A stretch of 64,000 nucleotides of DNA from Microvirga flavescens. GTDB taxonomy: Bacteria > Pseudomonadota > Alphaproteobacteria > Rhizobiales > Beijerinckiaceae. The position numbers and the translations under genes are program-made. Under the pieces are notes generated by a model. That model saw only the letters and a list, made by a program, of their open reading frames with translations. It was not told where the DNA came from and ran no database searches. The stretch covers positions 186,001 through 250,000 of the forward strand of contig NZ_QMKH01000001.1 in the NCBI RefSeq assembly GCF_003290125.1. Reading direction: 5' to 3'. Shown piece after piece: positions 27,170 to 37,343 of the stretch (positions are counted from its first letter, which is position 1; each line of letters begins with the position of its first letter).

Positions 27170-28102
27170 CTACCCCTCCTTCGCCGCCAGCGGATGCAGA
27201 TCGCGCACCATGCTTTTCAGGCGCTCGTCGAGAACGTGGGTGTAGATCTGCGTCGTCGAAATATCGGAATGGCCGAGCAATTCCTGCACGACGCGCAAGT
27301 CCGCGCCGTTCTGCAAGAGATGGCTCGCGAAAGCATGGCGCAGGACGTGCGGGCTCACCTTGTCGCCGCGCAATCCCGCTGCGGCCGCGGTGGCTTTGAG
27401 ATCGCGGGCGAAAGCCTGCCGTGTCAGATAACCGCTCTCACTGTCGGCGGGAAAAAGCCAGGTGCCGCTCACCTTCCCCTTCTCCTCCAGCAACGCGAGA
27501 TAGGCTTGCGCCGCCTCCCGCGCCGCGTCGGTCAGCGGCACGAGGCGCTCCTTCGCGCCCTTGCCGCGCACCACGAGAAAGCGGTCGCGGGTCTTTGCCG
27601 CGCTGCGCGGGAGCGAGATGAGTTCGGAGACGCGAAGACCCGTCGCGTATAGCAGTTCCAAAAGGCACGCCATGCGCGCAGAGCGAAGACGCTCGGCGGA
27701 GCTGGCCTTGGCGTTGTCCGCGCCCTCCTGCGCGACATGCAGGAGGCGATCCACCTCCTCGACCGAGAGCACCTTGGGCAGGGCTCGCCCGCGCTTCGGC
27801 GCGGAGACGGCGGCCGTCGGGTCCTCCGGCGCGTAGCCTTCCACATAGAGAAACTTGTGAAACTGGCGCACCGCCGAAAGGCGACGGGCTGCGGATGAGG
27901 CCTTCAAGCCGCGCTCCTCAAGGCTCGCCATGAAGCCGCGCACCGTGGCGGCAAGGGTGGTCGCAGGCTCGGCCTTCTGCTCGCGTAAGTATTCCAGATA
28001 ATCGTCAAGGTCGCGCCGATAGGCGTCGAGCGTGTTCTTCGACGCTCCGCGTTCGGCGGCGAGCATGTCGAGAAAGAGGCTGGCGTGGCGCGCGCCGCTC
28101 AT
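27170..28102 (-). CDS. xerD: Tyrosine recombinase XerD
   Basis: 310 residues from the ATG at 28102 (MSGARHASLFLDML). With XerC it resolves chromosome dimers at dif. The N-terminal SAM-like domain includes RGASKNTLDAYRRDLDDYL. The catalytic domain has the Arg in YATGLRVSELISL, HVLRHAFASHLL, and the nucleophile Tyr in STTQIYTHV. This is the core chromosomal recombinase by length and context, not an island integrase. Its start overlaps the stop of the small membrane gene by 4 nt (ATGA). Confidence 0.93.
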   Translation of the reverse strand: MSGARHASLFLDMLAAERGASKNTLDAYRRDLDDYLEYLREQKAEPATTLAATVRGFMASLEERGLKASSAARRLSAVRQFHKFLYVEGYAPEDPTAAVSAPKRGRALPKVLSVEEVDRLLHVAQEGADNAKASSAERLRSARMACLLELLYATGLRVSELISLPRSAAKTRDRFLVVRGKGAKERLVPLTDAAREAAQAYLALLEEKGKVSGTWLFPADSESGYLTRQAFARDLKATAAAAGLRGDKVSPHVLRHAFASHLLQNGADLRVVQELLGHSDISTTQIYTHVLDERLKSMVRDLHPLAAKEG

Positions 28103-28245
28103 TTGGACGGCAGACGGTTGGCGGGGATCGGAACCGTGATCTCGCGGATATCCGGTTGAACGAATGTCGCCAGCACGAAAACCGCCGCGAGCCCAAGGCC
28201 GGCGAGAATGGCGATGACGACGAGAAACCGGAACAGGGTCGGCAC
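28099..28245 (-). CDS. Small single-pass membrane protein upstream of xerD
   Basis: 48 residues from the GTG at 28245, which follows GAGGA. An ATG at 28284 would add 13 residues. One TM helix (LFRFLVVIAILAGLGLAAVFVLATFV) is followed by a short polar tail, QPDIREITVPIPANRLPSK. Proteins of this design sit between xerD and aroK in many relatives (from memory). Function unknown. It is coupled to xerD by the ATGA overlap. Confidence 0.7.
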   Translation of the reverse strand: MPTLFRFLVVIAILAGLGLAAVFVLATFVQPDIREITVPIPANRLPSK

Positions 28246-28396
28246 GGGATCCTCGAAAAGCTTGCCGCCGATACACCATGACACGCCGTTCGAGGCAAGC
28301 CCGCCTGAATAGCCCCGCCCTCCCCGCCTTTACCTTGACTGCGGGAGCCTGCGGGAAGGCTGTGACAGGGGCCGCCCTCCCGTGCTAGGACAAGGC

Positions 28397-29020
28397 ATGA
28401 ACAATTTCAGCCGCTTCAACCCCCAGGACGAGGGCGGCGGGCAGGATGTGGAGACACCCGAGGGCGGCCACCCGGTCAGCCACCTTCTCGGCGCGCGCTC
28501 CATCGTGCTCGTCGGCCTGATGGGCGCCGGAAAGAGCACGGTCGGGCGCCGGCTGGCGCAGAAGCTCGGCTTGCCCTTCCGTGATGCCGACCATGAAATC
28601 GAAACCGCGGCGGGCATGACCATTCCGGACATCTTCACCATTCACGGCGAGGGGCATTTCCGCGACGGCGAGCGGCGGGTGATCGGCAGGCTTCTGCAGC
28701 AGGGCCCGATGGTGCTGGCCACCGGCGGCGGCGCCTTCATGAATGCGGAGACCCGCGCACGGATCGAGGAATCGGGCATCTCGGTCTGGCTTCGGGCCGA
28801 CCTCGACGTTTTAATGAAACGGGTGCGCAAGCGTGGCAACAGGCCCCTTCTGCAAAACCCCGATCCGGAAGGCACCATGAGAAAGCTCATGGATGAGCGC
28901 CATCCGGTCTACGCCACGGCGGACCTGACGGTGGATTCCCATGAAGCGCCGCACGACCGGGTCGTCCTCGACATCATCGACGCCTTGACCGCCTGGTTCA
29001 AGGCGCAAGGGAGAACCTGA
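28397..29020 (+). CDS. aroK: Shikimate kinase
   Basis: 207 residues from the ATG at 28397 (AGGA 6 nt upstream). It phosphorylates shikimate in the cytoplasmic aromatic pathway. Walker A GLMGAGKST is at 40-48, the shikimate-binding Asp in FRDADHEIE, GGG in ATGGGAFMN, and the lid Arg in RGNRPLL. A polar N-terminal extension of ~30 residues precedes the core, as usual in the order. It is 2 nt from aroB, so the two are co-transcribed. Confidence 0.95.
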   Translation: MNNFSRFNPQDEGGGQDVETPEGGHPVSHLLGARSIVLVGLMGAGKSTVGRRLAQKLGLPFRDADHEIETAAGMTIPDIFTIHGEGHFRDGERRVIGRLLQQGPMVLATGGGAFMNAETRARIEESGISVWLRADLDVLMKRVRKRGNRPLLQNPDPEGTMRKLMDERHPVYATADLTVDSHEAPHDRVVLDIIDALTAWFKAQGRT

Positions 29021-29022
29021 CC

Positions 29023-30165
29023 ATGAGCGGCGCAGCGGCGCGACAGGCGGCGGCAGCCTTCACCACCGTTCCGGTGCCCCTCGACGACAGGGCCTACGAC
29101 ATCTTCGTCGGACGCGGGCTTCTCGCCGAGGCCGGAGCGCGCATCGCCGCGTTGAAGGCACGCGCGGCGGTCATCGTCACGGACGCCAATGTCGGCCCGC
29201 TTTATGCGGAGCCGCTCGCCGGAGCGCTGCGCCAGAACGGTCTGACCGCCTCCATCGTCACCCTGCCGCCAGGCGAAGCAACGAAGTCCTATGCGCGGCT
29301 GGAAGAGGTCTGCGACGCCATTCTCGCAGCCAGGATCGAGCGTGGCGATCTCGTGATTGCGCTCGGCGGCGGCGTGATCGGCGATCTCACCGGTTTCGCG
29401 GCGGCCATCGTGCGACGCGGTGTGCGCTTCGTGCAGATGCCGACGACCCTGCTTTCACAAGTGGATTCCTCCGTCGGCGGCAAGACCGGCATCAATTCGC
29501 CCCACGGCAAAAATCTCGTCGGCGCATTCCATCAGCCGAGCCTCGTTCTGGCGGATACCGCCCTTCTCGACAGTCTCTCCTTGCGCGAGATGCGCGCGGG
29601 CTACGCGGAAGTGGTGAAATACGGCCTCATCAACGATGCCGCCTTCTTCGCCTGGTGCGAGAAGAACTGGCGCGGCGTGTTCGCGGGCGGGCCGGAGCGT
29701 GATGAGGCGGTGGCGCAAAGCTGCCGCGCGAAGGCGGCTGTCGTCGTCCGCGACGAGCGCGAGGACGGCGACCGCGCGCTTCTCAACCTCGGCCACACCT
29801 TCGGCCACGCGTTGGAGCGCATCACGGCCTACGACTCCAAGCGCCTCGTACACGGCGAGGGCGTTGCCATCGGCATGGTGCTCGCCTTCCGTTTCTCCGC
29901 CGCGCTGGGCCTTGCGCCCGTGGCCGATGCCGAGCGGGTCGAGGCGCATCTCAAGGAGGTCGGCCTTCCGACCCGCCTCGATCAGGTGCCCGGCGGATGT
30001 GGAACGCCGGACGAACTTCTCGACGCCATGTCGCAGGACAAGAAGGTGAGCGGCGGCGCTCTCACCTTCATCCTGGCAAAGGGCATCGGCCAGAGCTTCA
30101 TCGCCAAAGGCGTGGAGGCTGAGAAGGTTCGCGCCTTCCTGGCGGAGCAACTTCAATCCCGGTAG
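29023..30165 (+). CDS. aroB: 3-dehydroquinate synthase
   Basis: 380 residues. It converts DAHP to 3-dehydroquinate with NAD and a divalent metal. Motifs: PPGEATKSY, LGGGVIGDLTGFAAAIVRRG, PTTLLSQVDSSVGGKTGIN, and the metal-binding NLGHTFGHALE and HGEGVAIGM. Length is normal. It sits between aroK and the corC-like gene with gaps of 2 and 5 nt, an operon order typical of Hyphomicrobiales. Confidence 0.96.
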   Translation: MSGAAARQAAAAFTTVPVPLDDRAYDIFVGRGLLAEAGARIAALKARAAVIVTDANVGPLYAEPLAGALRQNGLTASIVTLPPGEATKSYARLEEVCDAILAARIERGDLVIALGGGVIGDLTGFAAAIVRRGVRFVQMPTTLLSQVDSSVGGKTGINSPHGKNLVGAFHQPSLVLADTALLDSLSLREMRAGYAEVVKYGLINDAAFFAWCEKNWRGVFAGGPERDEAVAQSCRAKAAVVVRDEREDGDRALLNLGHTFGHALERITAYDSKRLVHGEGVAIGMVLAFRFSAALGLAPVADAERVEAHLKEVGLPTRLDQVPGGCGTPDELLDAMSQDKKVSGGALTFILAKGIGQSFIAKGVEAEKVRAFLAEQLQSR

Positions 30166-30170
30166 AGTCC

Positions 30171-31469
30171 ATGTCCGAGGACCATATTTCCATCTCTCTC
30201 TGGCTTGCGAGCGGCATCGTCGCTCTCTCGTTGATCCTTTCCGCCTTCTTCGCGGCGGCTGAGACGGCGTTCACGGCATCCTCACGGGCCCGGATGCTCG
30301 GTCTTCAGGATGCGGGAGACACCCGCGCGCGCATCGTCAACCGCCTCCTGAACCAGCGCGAACGGTTCATCGGCGCCATGCTGATCGGCTACAACATCGT
30401 CGCCATCGGCGCATCCTCGTTCACGACGAGCGTCCTTGTCGGCGTGTTCGGCAAGGAGGGCGTGGTCTATGCCACGGTGGTCATGTCGGTCCTCGTCATC
30501 GTCTTCGCCGAAGTGATGCCGAAGACGCTCGCGATCAGCGCGCCGGAACGCGTTTCGCTCCTGATCGCTCGCCCCGTCGCCTGGACAGTCGCCCTGTTCG
30601 GCCCACTGACACACGCCACGGAAAAGCTGGTGCGCCTGATGCTACTGCCCTTCGGCATCCGCATCGGTGAGAATGTTTCGATTCTCTCGGCCGCGGACGA
30701 GCTGCGCGGACAGGTCAATCTGCTGCACCGGGAGGGCGGCGTCGCGAAAATTGAGCGCGACATGCTCGGCGGCCTTCTCGATCTCGAAGAGCTTTCCGTC
30801 TCCGACGTGATGGTTCACCGCACGAAGATGCGCACCATCGACGCCGATCTTTCATCCGAAGAGATCGTGCGCGAGGTTCTCGCCTCGCCCTATACGCGCA
30901 TTCCGCTCTGGCGCGGCAGTCAGGAGAACATCATCGGCGTTCTGCACGCCAAGGATCTCTTGCGCGCCCTCGATGCCGTCGGTGGCGATGCGAGCAAGCT
31001 CAACGTGGAAGACATCGCGCTCGAAACCTGGTTCGTGCCCGACACCTCTTCCTTGCGCGATCAGCTCAAGGCGTTCCTCTCCAAGAAAACCCACTTCGCT
31101 CTCGTCGTCGACGAATACGGCGAGGTGATGGGGCTGGTGACGCTCGAGGACATCCTCGAAGAGATCGTCGGCGACATCAAGGACGAGCACGATCTTTCCG
31201 TCCAGGGCGTGCGCCCGCAGCCCAACGGCTCGGTGAACGTGGACGGCTCCGTGCCGATCCGCGACCTCAACCGCGTGATGGACTGGGGATTGCCGGACGA
31301 GGAAGCGACAACCATCGCCGGCCTCGTGATCCATGAAGCACAGACCATTCCCGACACGGGCCAGGCCTTCACATTCCACGGCTTCCGCTTTCAGGTTCTG
31401 CGCAAATCCCGCAACCGCATCACCGCGCTCAAGATCACGCCGGTTTTGCTTGCGCGGAAGCAGGCGTGA
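30171..31469 (+). CDS. HlyC/CorC-family (CNNM, CBS) transporter
   Basis: 432 residues. Three or four TM helices of a DUF21/CNNM domain ([27 protein letters not shown], then [15 protein letters not shown]) are followed by a tandem CBS pair, for example [13 protein letters not shown] and [28 protein letters not shown]-terminal CorC_HlyC domain ends it. Members are linked to magnesium or cobalt efflux; the ion here is unknown. It is the third gene of the aroKB transcript. Its last 35 nt overlap the 3' end of the convergent NdvA-like gene. Confidence 0.9.
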   Translation: MSEDHISISLWLASGIVALSLILSAFFAAAETAFTASSRARMLGLQDAGDTRARIVNRLLNQRERFIGAMLIGYNIVAIGASSFTTSVLVGVFGKEGVVYATVVMSVLVIVFAEVMPKTLAISAPERVSLLIARPVAWTVALFGPLTHATEKLVRLMLLPFGIRIGENVSILSAADELRGQVNLLHREGGVAKIERDMLGGLLDLEELSVSDVMVHRTKMRTIDADLSSEEIVREVLASPYTRIPLWRGSQENIIGVLHAKDLLRALDAVGGDASKLNVEDIALETWFVPDTSSLRDQLKAFLSKKTHFALVVDEYGEVMGLVTLEDILEEIVGDIKDEHDLSVQGVRPQPNGSVNVDGSVPIRDLNRVMDWGLPDEEATTIAGLVIHEAQTIPDTGQAFTFHGFRFQVLRKSRNRITALKITPVLLARKQA

Positions 31470-33252
31470 TCGACGCGACGACGGGCGCGGGCTTCGGGGC
31501 CGTCGCCATGAACTGCGCCTTGGCAAGTTCCGCAAAACGCCCGCCTTTCGCGACAAGCTCGTCGAACGTGCCGCTTTCCACCACACGGCCGTGATCGAAA
31601 ACGAGGATGCGATCCGCATTGCGGATCGTCGCCAGGCGGTGCGCGATGACGAAGGTGGTGCGGCCCTTCATCACCTCTTCGAGCGCCCGTTGCAGCTTCT
31701 GTTCGGTGGCGGCATCGAGGGCGCTCGTCGCCTCATCGAGAATGAGGATCGGCGGGTTCTTCAAAAGCGCCCGCGCGATGGACAGGCGCTGGCGCTCACC
31801 GCCTGAAAGCGAACGGCCACGCTCGCCGATGATGGTGCGAAGCCCTTCGCTCTGGCGGGAAATGAACTCGCTCGCCTGCGCACGCTCCAGCGCGGCGATC
31901 ATGTCCTCATCCGTCGCGTTGGGCTGGCCGACCTGCAGGTTCTCCCGGATGGAGCGGGCGAACAGCATCGGCTCCTGAAACACCACGCCGATGTTCCGCC
32001 GCAGCGAGGCGAGCGTAATGTCGCGGATGTCCTCGCCGTCGATGCGGATCGCGCCCGATTGCGGATCGAAAGCGCGGTGGAGAAGGCCAAGGGTCGTCGA
32101 TTTTCCGGAGCCCGTTGCGCCGACAAGCGCCACGGTCTCGCCGGGAGCGACGTGGAACGAAACGTCCAGCACCGCCGAGCGTTTGCCGTCGTAGGAAAAG
32201 CTCACATTATCGAAGGCGACCTCGCCCTTGAAGCGGTCGATGGTCTTCGCGGCGGGCCGGTTCTGGACAGCGGGCGCGGTGTCGAGAATCTCGAAGAACT
32301 CGCGCATCTTCGGCGCCTGCATGAAGAGCTGATTGACGAAGTTCACTGCCTGCTCGAGCCGCCCGATGAGCATGTTGGCGATGCTCATGAACATCACGAT
32401 CTCGCCGATGGTGGCGAGCCCGGCAAGATGCAGCCCCGTACCGACGATGAAGATCGCGGTGATGGTGATCGTCGCGGAGGCCCGCGAGGCGACGGAGGCG
32501 ATGGCCCACCAGGAGAGGACCGGGTTCTGCGCTTTCAGCAGTTGCTCGATGATATGGCCAAGTGCCCGCGATTCCGCCTCGATGCGCGTGAAGGACTGGA
32601 TCACCGGCACGTTGCCGAGGGCGTCGGAGGCGCGTTCGGCAAGCGTCGAATGAAAGCGCTCCACCCGCCCCTGAAGGCTCTCGGTCTTGCGCAACACGAT
32701 CGTTGTGAGAACGGCGAAGACCACGACGAGCGCCAGAAGAAGAAGGCCAAGACGCCAGTTCAGGAACACCGTCAGCGGCATGAGCACCACGAGCGCCACC
32801 AGCGCCGCGCAATGCTCGCGAAAGAAGCCGAGCCAGAGCCACGCCATGCCGCTCGAACCGTCGAGCATGACCTTCAACACGCGTCCCGAATGGGTGGACG
32901 TGTGGAAAGCGAGCGGCAGTTCGAGCACATGCTCGAAATAATCCGCCATCACCGCGAGCCTGCGGCGATGAGACAGGCGGTCGGCGTAGAGCGCGACGAG
33001 CACGCCCGCCGCGATGGCGAAGAAGGCAAAACCGACCCAGGCGACGATGAGCGGCGTCAAAACGCCGAAGGTCACGGGTCGCCCACCCGTGCTCTGCGCC
33101 TGCGTCAGAACGTCGATGATGCGCCCGAACAGGATCGGCTCGGCGAAGGCGGAGATTGCCAGCGCCACGTTGGCGAGGGCGAGAACGGCTCCGATTTTCA
33201 GATCCGAACCGAGTTGGCCGAGGACGCGCACATAAAGACGGATCAGCCACAT
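31435..33252 (-). CDS. ABC exporter, NdvA/ChvA-like (cyclic glucan)
   Basis: 605 residues, a fused exporter half-molecule. Six TM helices (~1-310) resemble NdvA/ChvA, the inner-membrane exporters of cyclic beta-1,2-glucan in rhizobia and brucellae. The C-terminal ATPase has Walker [13 protein letters not shown]-loop VVFQEPMLF, signature [11 protein letters not shown], Walker [13 protein letters not shown] and H-loop VIAHRLAT. No glucan synthase gene (ndvB) is in the window, so glucan export is by homology only. The start at 33252 follows TAGGTGA. The 3' end runs 35 nt into the convergent corC-like gene. Confidence 0.88.
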   Translation of the reverse strand: MWLIRLYVRVLGQLGSDLKIGAVLALANVALAISAFAEPILFGRIIDVLTQAQSTGGRPVTFGVLTPLIVAWVGFAFFAIAAGVLVALYADRLSHRRRLAVMADYFEHVLELPLAFHTSTHSGRVLKVMLDGSSGMAWLWLGFFREHCAALVALVVLMPLTVFLNWRLGLLLLALVVVFAVLTTIVLRKTESLQGRVERFHSTLAERASDALGNVPVIQSFTRIEAESRALGHIIEQLLKAQNPVLSWWAIASVASRASATITITAIFIVGTGLHLAGLATIGEIVMFMSIANMLIGRLEQAVNFVNQLFMQAPKMREFFEILDTAPAVQNRPAAKTIDRFKGEVAFDNVSFSYDGKRSAVLDVSFHVAPGETVALVGATGSGKSTTLGLLHRAFDPQSGAIRIDGEDIRDITLASLRRNIGVVFQEPMLFARSIRENLQVGQPNATDEDMIAALERAQASEFISRQSEGLRTIIGERGRSLSGGERQRLSIARALLKNPPILILDEATSALDAATEQKLQRALEEVMKGRTTFVIAHRLATIRNADRILVFDHGRVVESGTFDELVAKGGRFAELAKAQFMATAPKPAPVVASITPASAQAKPA

Positions 33253-33361
33253 GCGGGATCACCTACCCATCAGCATTCCACGGCCAAGCCACAATGCGGC
33301 CTTCGCGCGCATTGTACTACAGAGCTAAGCTCCCGAAGAGACCCGGCAAGCCTTTGCGACC

Positions 33362-33856
33362 TCAGCGCTTGCCGGATGCGACCACGAGAACCCAGTAGAC
33401 CTTGTATTTCGAGTTCGGCGTGTAGGCCGTGGCGATGCCCATGCGGGTCGCGCGCGGATCGAGCAGAACGCGGTCATGCTGCGCGCTCTCACGCCATCCG
33501 GAGAACGCCTCCGCGAGGGTATGATACCCCGCCGAGAGATTGGCGGCGGGCGCGATGAAACCGGCTGCCGCAAGGCGCGCCTTCACTGCATCGGCGGAAG
33601 CGGGTTTGTCGCTGCCGGCCATCGCATCGGCCTCCGCTTCCGCGATGGCGGTCAATTCCGGATCGACGGTGAGAGCGCCAAGCCTCTTGTTGCGGCGGTA
33701 CGAACTGAACATGTCCGCAGCGGTTGCCGAATCGATGACGGCATTCGCGCTCGCCATCGAGCGGTAGAAGCTCGGGACCTGATTTGCAGGGCGTGGGGCC
33801 GCGCAGGCGGAAAGCAGAAGCGCGACGATGACGGGGATGGAAAGGCGGGTCATCAC
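33362..33856 (-). CDS. CAP-domain (SCP/PR1) lipoprotein
   Basis: 164 residues. A lipoprotein signal with lipobox LLSAC near residue 18 anchors it to the envelope. The rest is a short CAP/SCP domain: SSYRRNKRLGALTVDPELTAIAEAEADAMA, GWRESAQHDRVLLDPRATRMGIA, and the C-terminal YKVYWVLVVAS. Bacterial CAP proteins are little studied; roles in wall or ligand binding are proposed. Its start overlaps the stop of the mechanosensitive channel gene (ATGA), so the two are coupled. Confidence 0.85.
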   Translation of the reverse strand: MMTRLSIPVIVALLLSACAAPRPANQVPSFYRSMASANAVIDSATAADMFSSYRRNKRLGALTVDPELTAIAEAEADAMAGSDKPASADAVKARLAAAGFIAPAANLSAGYHTLAEAFSGWRESAQHDRVLLDPRATRMGIATAYTPNSKYKVYWVLVVASGKR

Positions 33857-36420
33857 GGGGCGTTGTCCTTGAGCATGGAAAGCGGATCCTCGCTCGGCGC
33901 GGGCTCGCTCTTCTTTTCGGGTTCCTCTTCCTCCGCAATAGCGGCGGGCGATGGGGCTGCAACCTCAGCTCCTGCCTTGCGTAGCGCACGGAAGATTTCG
34001 AAATAAAGGTCGCTCGCCACCCGGCCGGCGGTGTCGATTTCATCGACAAAGCAGACGAGGTCGAAGTCGATGGTGTTTTCCGTCACTTTCTTGAACAGCA
34101 CGCGCGGGGCGGGCTCGCTCATCACCTCGCGGTGGGCGAGTGCGGCCTTGCGCATGATGTCGGCCACGAGATCGGGGTCCGTCGCGCGCGGCACAGGCAC
34201 AGACACGAGAACGCGCCCCATGCGGTCGTTGCGCACACGGTTGCGCACGACGCCGGAAATGAGGTTGGAGTTCGGCACGATGAGCGTCGAGCGGTCGCCG
34301 GTCTGGATTTCAGTCGAGCGCACGTTGATGCGCCGCACATAGCCCTCGCCATCGCCGACGACCACGAGATCGCCGACGCGGATCGGACGTTCCCACAGAA
34401 GGATCAGGCCGGAGATGAAGTTGTTGACGATGGATTGCAGGCCGAAACCGATACCGACCGACAGCGCACCGGCAACGAGCGTCAAACGCTCCAGGCTGAG
34501 CCCCAGATAGGTGAAGCAGACGACGCCTGAGACGATGATGCCGACATAACCCGCCGCCGTGCGGATGGAGTTTCGCAGGCCAGAATCGAGATCCGTCGCC
34601 GGAAGGAAGGTGTTGTCGAGCCAACGCTGGATCAGCCGCGTCACGGTGAAACCGACGCCGAACAGAAGCGCGGCGATCAGCATCGAGGAGATCGAAATCG
34701 TCATGTCGCCGACACTGAAGCCGAAGAAGGCGGCGCGTACGGAGCCGAGAACATCCGTCGATTCGATGCCCCACGGCGCTAGCGCCAGCAGCAGCGCGAG
34801 CAGGATAAGGGCAAGACGCGCCGCTCCGGTCGCGAGAACGCCGATCTGCTCGATGGAGCGGCGGCGAAGGCCCGTGTTGGCCTGCAACGTCGTCGTGAAC
34901 CTGCTGTCGCTGGTCAGCGAGCCGCCGATGAATTCATCCGCCAGCATGATGCCGAGAATGAGCAGCGCGACGAGGATGGAAATCCACATCACCTGATCGA
35001 CGAGGAAGGAAGCGAGCGCCACATACCCTGAGATGACGCTGAAGATGACGGCGACATCGACAGCCCAGCCGAAGGTGCGCAACGGCCCGCTGACATCCAC
35101 CTCGTTCGCCACATAAGGGCCGAGGCAATTCTCGTCGCTCGCATCTCGCGTCGCGAACCGGCGCAGCAGCTCCGCGAGAACCAACGCTGCAGCCAGCGCG
35201 AAGAGGGAACGCGTAAGAACCGTGATCGGCAGCACCGCCGCGATAGCCTGGTTGAAGGCTTCGAGAACCTTGCCCGTCACAATAACGGAGGCAAGCAACA
35301 CGCCGAACCGCATGATCCGCGTCGCCGCGACGTTGCTCACCGTGATCAGCCGCCAGGCAGCGTGATCCGGCGAGAGAATGGCGTCGATCAAGGCGCGGAC
35401 GAAGGCGACGAAGGCAAGGCCTTGAAGGAGCGCCGCGACGACCCGTTCGAGGCGCGGCGGAAAGAGGTCCGCGGAATCGAACGCGATCCACACAATCCAG
35501 CTTCCGGCAACCGCGGGCACGGCTCCGAGAACGAGCGTGACCACGGCGGCGAGGAGGCGGCTGCGGCGGCTCGGATCTTCGATCGCCGGATCGCGCCTTG
35601 AAAGACGCGGCGCGATGGAACGGCGCGCGCCGTAAAGCGCGACGGCGATGCCAATGGAAAGGCCGAGGAAGAAGAGCGTGGCGAAGGTCGCGTTGCGCTT
35701 GAAGTGCTCCAGCGTGTCAGTCACGGTGACACGCTGCACACGCAATTCGCGCGGGATCGCCTGCAGCACATCCATCCAGAGACTGGGACTCAACACGCCG
35801 TTGCCCTGCTCGAACAACGCACGAGTGAAGGAGGCGCGTCGCCGGTCGACGACCTGCGTTCCGATCTGATCGGCCTGCACGAGAAGAGCGCGTGCGAGGC
35901 GCTGGGTCTCATCGAGTTCGGCAACGGCAGCTTCGCGCTCGCTGCGGTCCTTCGCGACGTCAGCGCTTTCCTCGGGCTGACCCTCCTTCGGCTTCGGGCC
36001 AAGCTGCGTGAGGCGCGCACGGCTCGCTTCGAGCTTCGGGGCTTGCTCGTCGATGATCGCGCGGATCTTCGCGCTGAGGGGCTCAAGGGTGTCGCGCAAG
36101 GATTGCAGCTCGGTGCTCGAGAGCGGGCGACCCTGCAGGCTGGCTTCCTTCTGATCGAGATCGGCCTTGAAGCCATCGAGCTTGGCGCGGGCGGCCTTGG
36201 TCTCGTTCGACAGCGGAATGGCCGGTGTCTCGGGAGCCGGAGCGGCAACGGCAGGCGCGGCAGAGGCTGGCACAGCGGCAGCGGGGGCAGCCGGGGCCGC
36301 CACGGGAGCCTGCGGCGCAGGCTTGGCCGGCGCTTGCGGCTGAGCCTCCACGAGGCCGGAAAAGCCAAGGCTCAGGGCCACGGCCATGGCCAAAACGCGC
36401 CACTGCTTCGGATTTTTCAT
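33853..36420 (-). CDS. MscS-family mechanosensitive channel with DUF3772
   Basis: 855 residues, of the large MscK/MscM-like type. A Sec signal (cleavage near EAQ, residue 26) and an Ala/Pro-rich linker precede a periplasmic DUF3772 coiled-coil domain (~65-240). Around eleven TM helices lead to the MscS pore and beta domain: LVAGALSVGIGFGLQSIVNNFISGLILLWERPIRVGD, then NLISGVVRN. The C-terminal tail is acidic and Pro/Ala-rich. It protects against osmotic down-shock. It precedes and overlaps the CAP lipoprotein gene. Confidence 0.93.
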   Translation of the reverse strand: MKNPKQWRVLAMAVALSLGFSGLVEAQPQAPAKPAPQAPVAAPAAPAAAVPASAAPAVAAPAPETPAIPLSNETKAARAKLDGFKADLDQKEASLQGRPLSSTELQSLRDTLEPLSAKIRAIIDEQAPKLEASRARLTQLGPKPKEGQPEESADVAKDRSEREAAVAELDETQRLARALLVQADQIGTQVVDRRRASFTRALFEQGNGVLSPSLWMDVLQAIPRELRVQRVTVTDTLEHFKRNATFATLFFLGLSIGIAVALYGARRSIAPRLSRRDPAIEDPSRRSRLLAAVVTLVLGAVPAVAGSWIVWIAFDSADLFPPRLERVVAALLQGLAFVAFVRALIDAILSPDHAAWRLITVSNVAATRIMRFGVLLASVIVTGKVLEAFNQAIAAVLPITVLTRSLFALAAALVLAELLRRFATRDASDENCLGPYVANEVDVSGPLRTFGWAVDVAVIFSVISGYVALASFLVDQVMWISILVALLILGIMLADEFIGGSLTSDSRFTTTLQANTGLRRRSIEQIGVLATGAARLALILLALLLALAPWGIESTDVLGSVRAAFFGFSVGDMTISISSMLIAALLFGVGFTVTRLIQRWLDNTFLPATDLDSGLRNSIRTAAGYVGIIVSGVVCFTYLGLSLERLTLVAGALSVGIGFGLQSIVNNFISGLILLWERPIRVGDLVVVGDGEGYVRRINVRSTEIQTGDRSTLIVPNSNLISGVVRNRVRNDRMGRVLVSVPVPRATDPDLVADIMRKAALAHREVMSEPAPRVLFKKVTENTIDFDLVCFVDEIDTAGRVASDLYFEIFRALRKAGAEVAAPSPAAIAEEEEPEKKSEPAPSEDPLSMLKDNAP

Positions 36421-36635
36421 TCAATCGGCCTCTTCTCGATTCGCGCTATTTGCCCGCGAATCACTTTCGAAAACGTCACCATGGGGGCGGCAACGCGCAA
36501 GCGGATGCTGTTGGAGGGCGTTTTGCCCGAAAATCTTCCTCCGTGGAGGAAGGTCCGTTGTCCGGTCGAGCTTTAAGGGCGGGAGAAGATGGCTTTATTT
36601 TAACGCCACCGTCAGAGGAGCCTTCGACGAGGCTC

Positions 36636-36947
36636 TTATTTCTTCTCCAGCATCAGGGTTCCCTGCTTGCGAATGAAGCTCTTTGCCTTCTCGGCGATGA
36701 GCGAGAGTAACCAGGGCAATTGCACCTCGATCCGCACCTGATCCGGCATCACGTCCACAAGCCCTTCCACATACTGGCCCATAAGACCGAGGTGAAAGTT
36801 CATGCGGTCGCCGTTCCATTCGTGCTTGAGGGAGGCAATCGCCTCGCTGAATTCCGTCTCGAGCCGCGTCAGGCCGCTTTGCAGGCGGCGGGCGGCTTCA
36901 TCCTTGCCGAGATTGTGCGGAATGGAGACGATCAGCGGCTTTGACAT
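36636..36947 (-). CDS. Polyhydroxyalkanoic acid system family protein
   Basis: 103 residues. It belongs to the small PHA_gran_rgn family: start KPLIVSIPHNLGKDEAARRLQSGL, then HEWNGDRMNFHLGLMGQYVEGLVDVMPD and a Trp-containing PWLLSLIAEKAKSFI. Some members are encoded near polyhydroxybutyrate genes and may bind granules; there are no such genes here. An SRPBCC-like fold is possible. It is 12 nt from the next small gene upstream and probably co-transcribed. Confidence 0.85.
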   Translation of the reverse strand: MSKPLIVSIPHNLGKDEAARRLQSGLTRLETEFSEAIASLKHEWNGDRMNFHLGLMGQYVEGLVDVMPDQVRIEVQLPWLLSLIAEKAKSFIRKQGTLMLEKK

Positions 36948-36959
36948 GGGCGTTTATGC

Positions 36960-37265
36960 TCACAGCATCTCCACCTTGAGCGCCCGCACGACGATGGCCT
37001 CCTGCTCGAACCGCCGTTCGAGCTCGGCGCGATAGTCTTCCCACCAGGTATGATCGATGTCGCGGGTCATGATTTCGAACACCGCCACATCGCCGTGGCC
37101 CGGATGCCCGTTTTCCCGCCGGGCTCCGTCGAGCCGCGCGCGGGTGAAGCTCGTCACACCGCCGAAGCGGCCGGCAAGCTCCGTGCGCACCCGGCCATAG
37201 GCCTCACCGGAAAAGCGATGGCCTGCAGGATCTGTCATGGGCAGCAGGATCTGGACCAGATGCAT
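36960..37265 (-). CDS. Conserved small hypothetical protein
   Basis: 101 residues, soluble, no signal. It begins MHLVQILLPMTDPAGHRF and contains RVRTELAGRFGGVTSFTRA, then MTRDIDHTWWEDYRAELERRFEQEAIVVRA. The pattern (short alpha/beta, Trp-Trp pair, terminal strand IVVRALKVEML) resembles small ferredoxin-like-fold proteins. I cannot name a function. It lies between two other small genes on the same strand. Confidence 0.75.
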   Translation of the reverse strand: MHLVQILLPMTDPAGHRFSGEAYGRVRTELAGRFGGVTSFTRARLDGARRENGHPGHGDVAVFEIMTRDIDHTWWEDYRAELERRFEQEAIVVRALKVEML

Positions 37266-37343
37266 GCCAAGATCCTAGGGCGCGACACGGCGAAGGGGAT
37301 ACCGCCCCGCCGAAAGATCCGCGCCGCTGCAGGGCGCGTTACT

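Noticed and set aside
27170-28102. Tyrosine recombinase as an island integrase
   Set aside because: Length, motifs and neighbours match the housekeeping XerD, and no tRNA or att repeat is adjacent.
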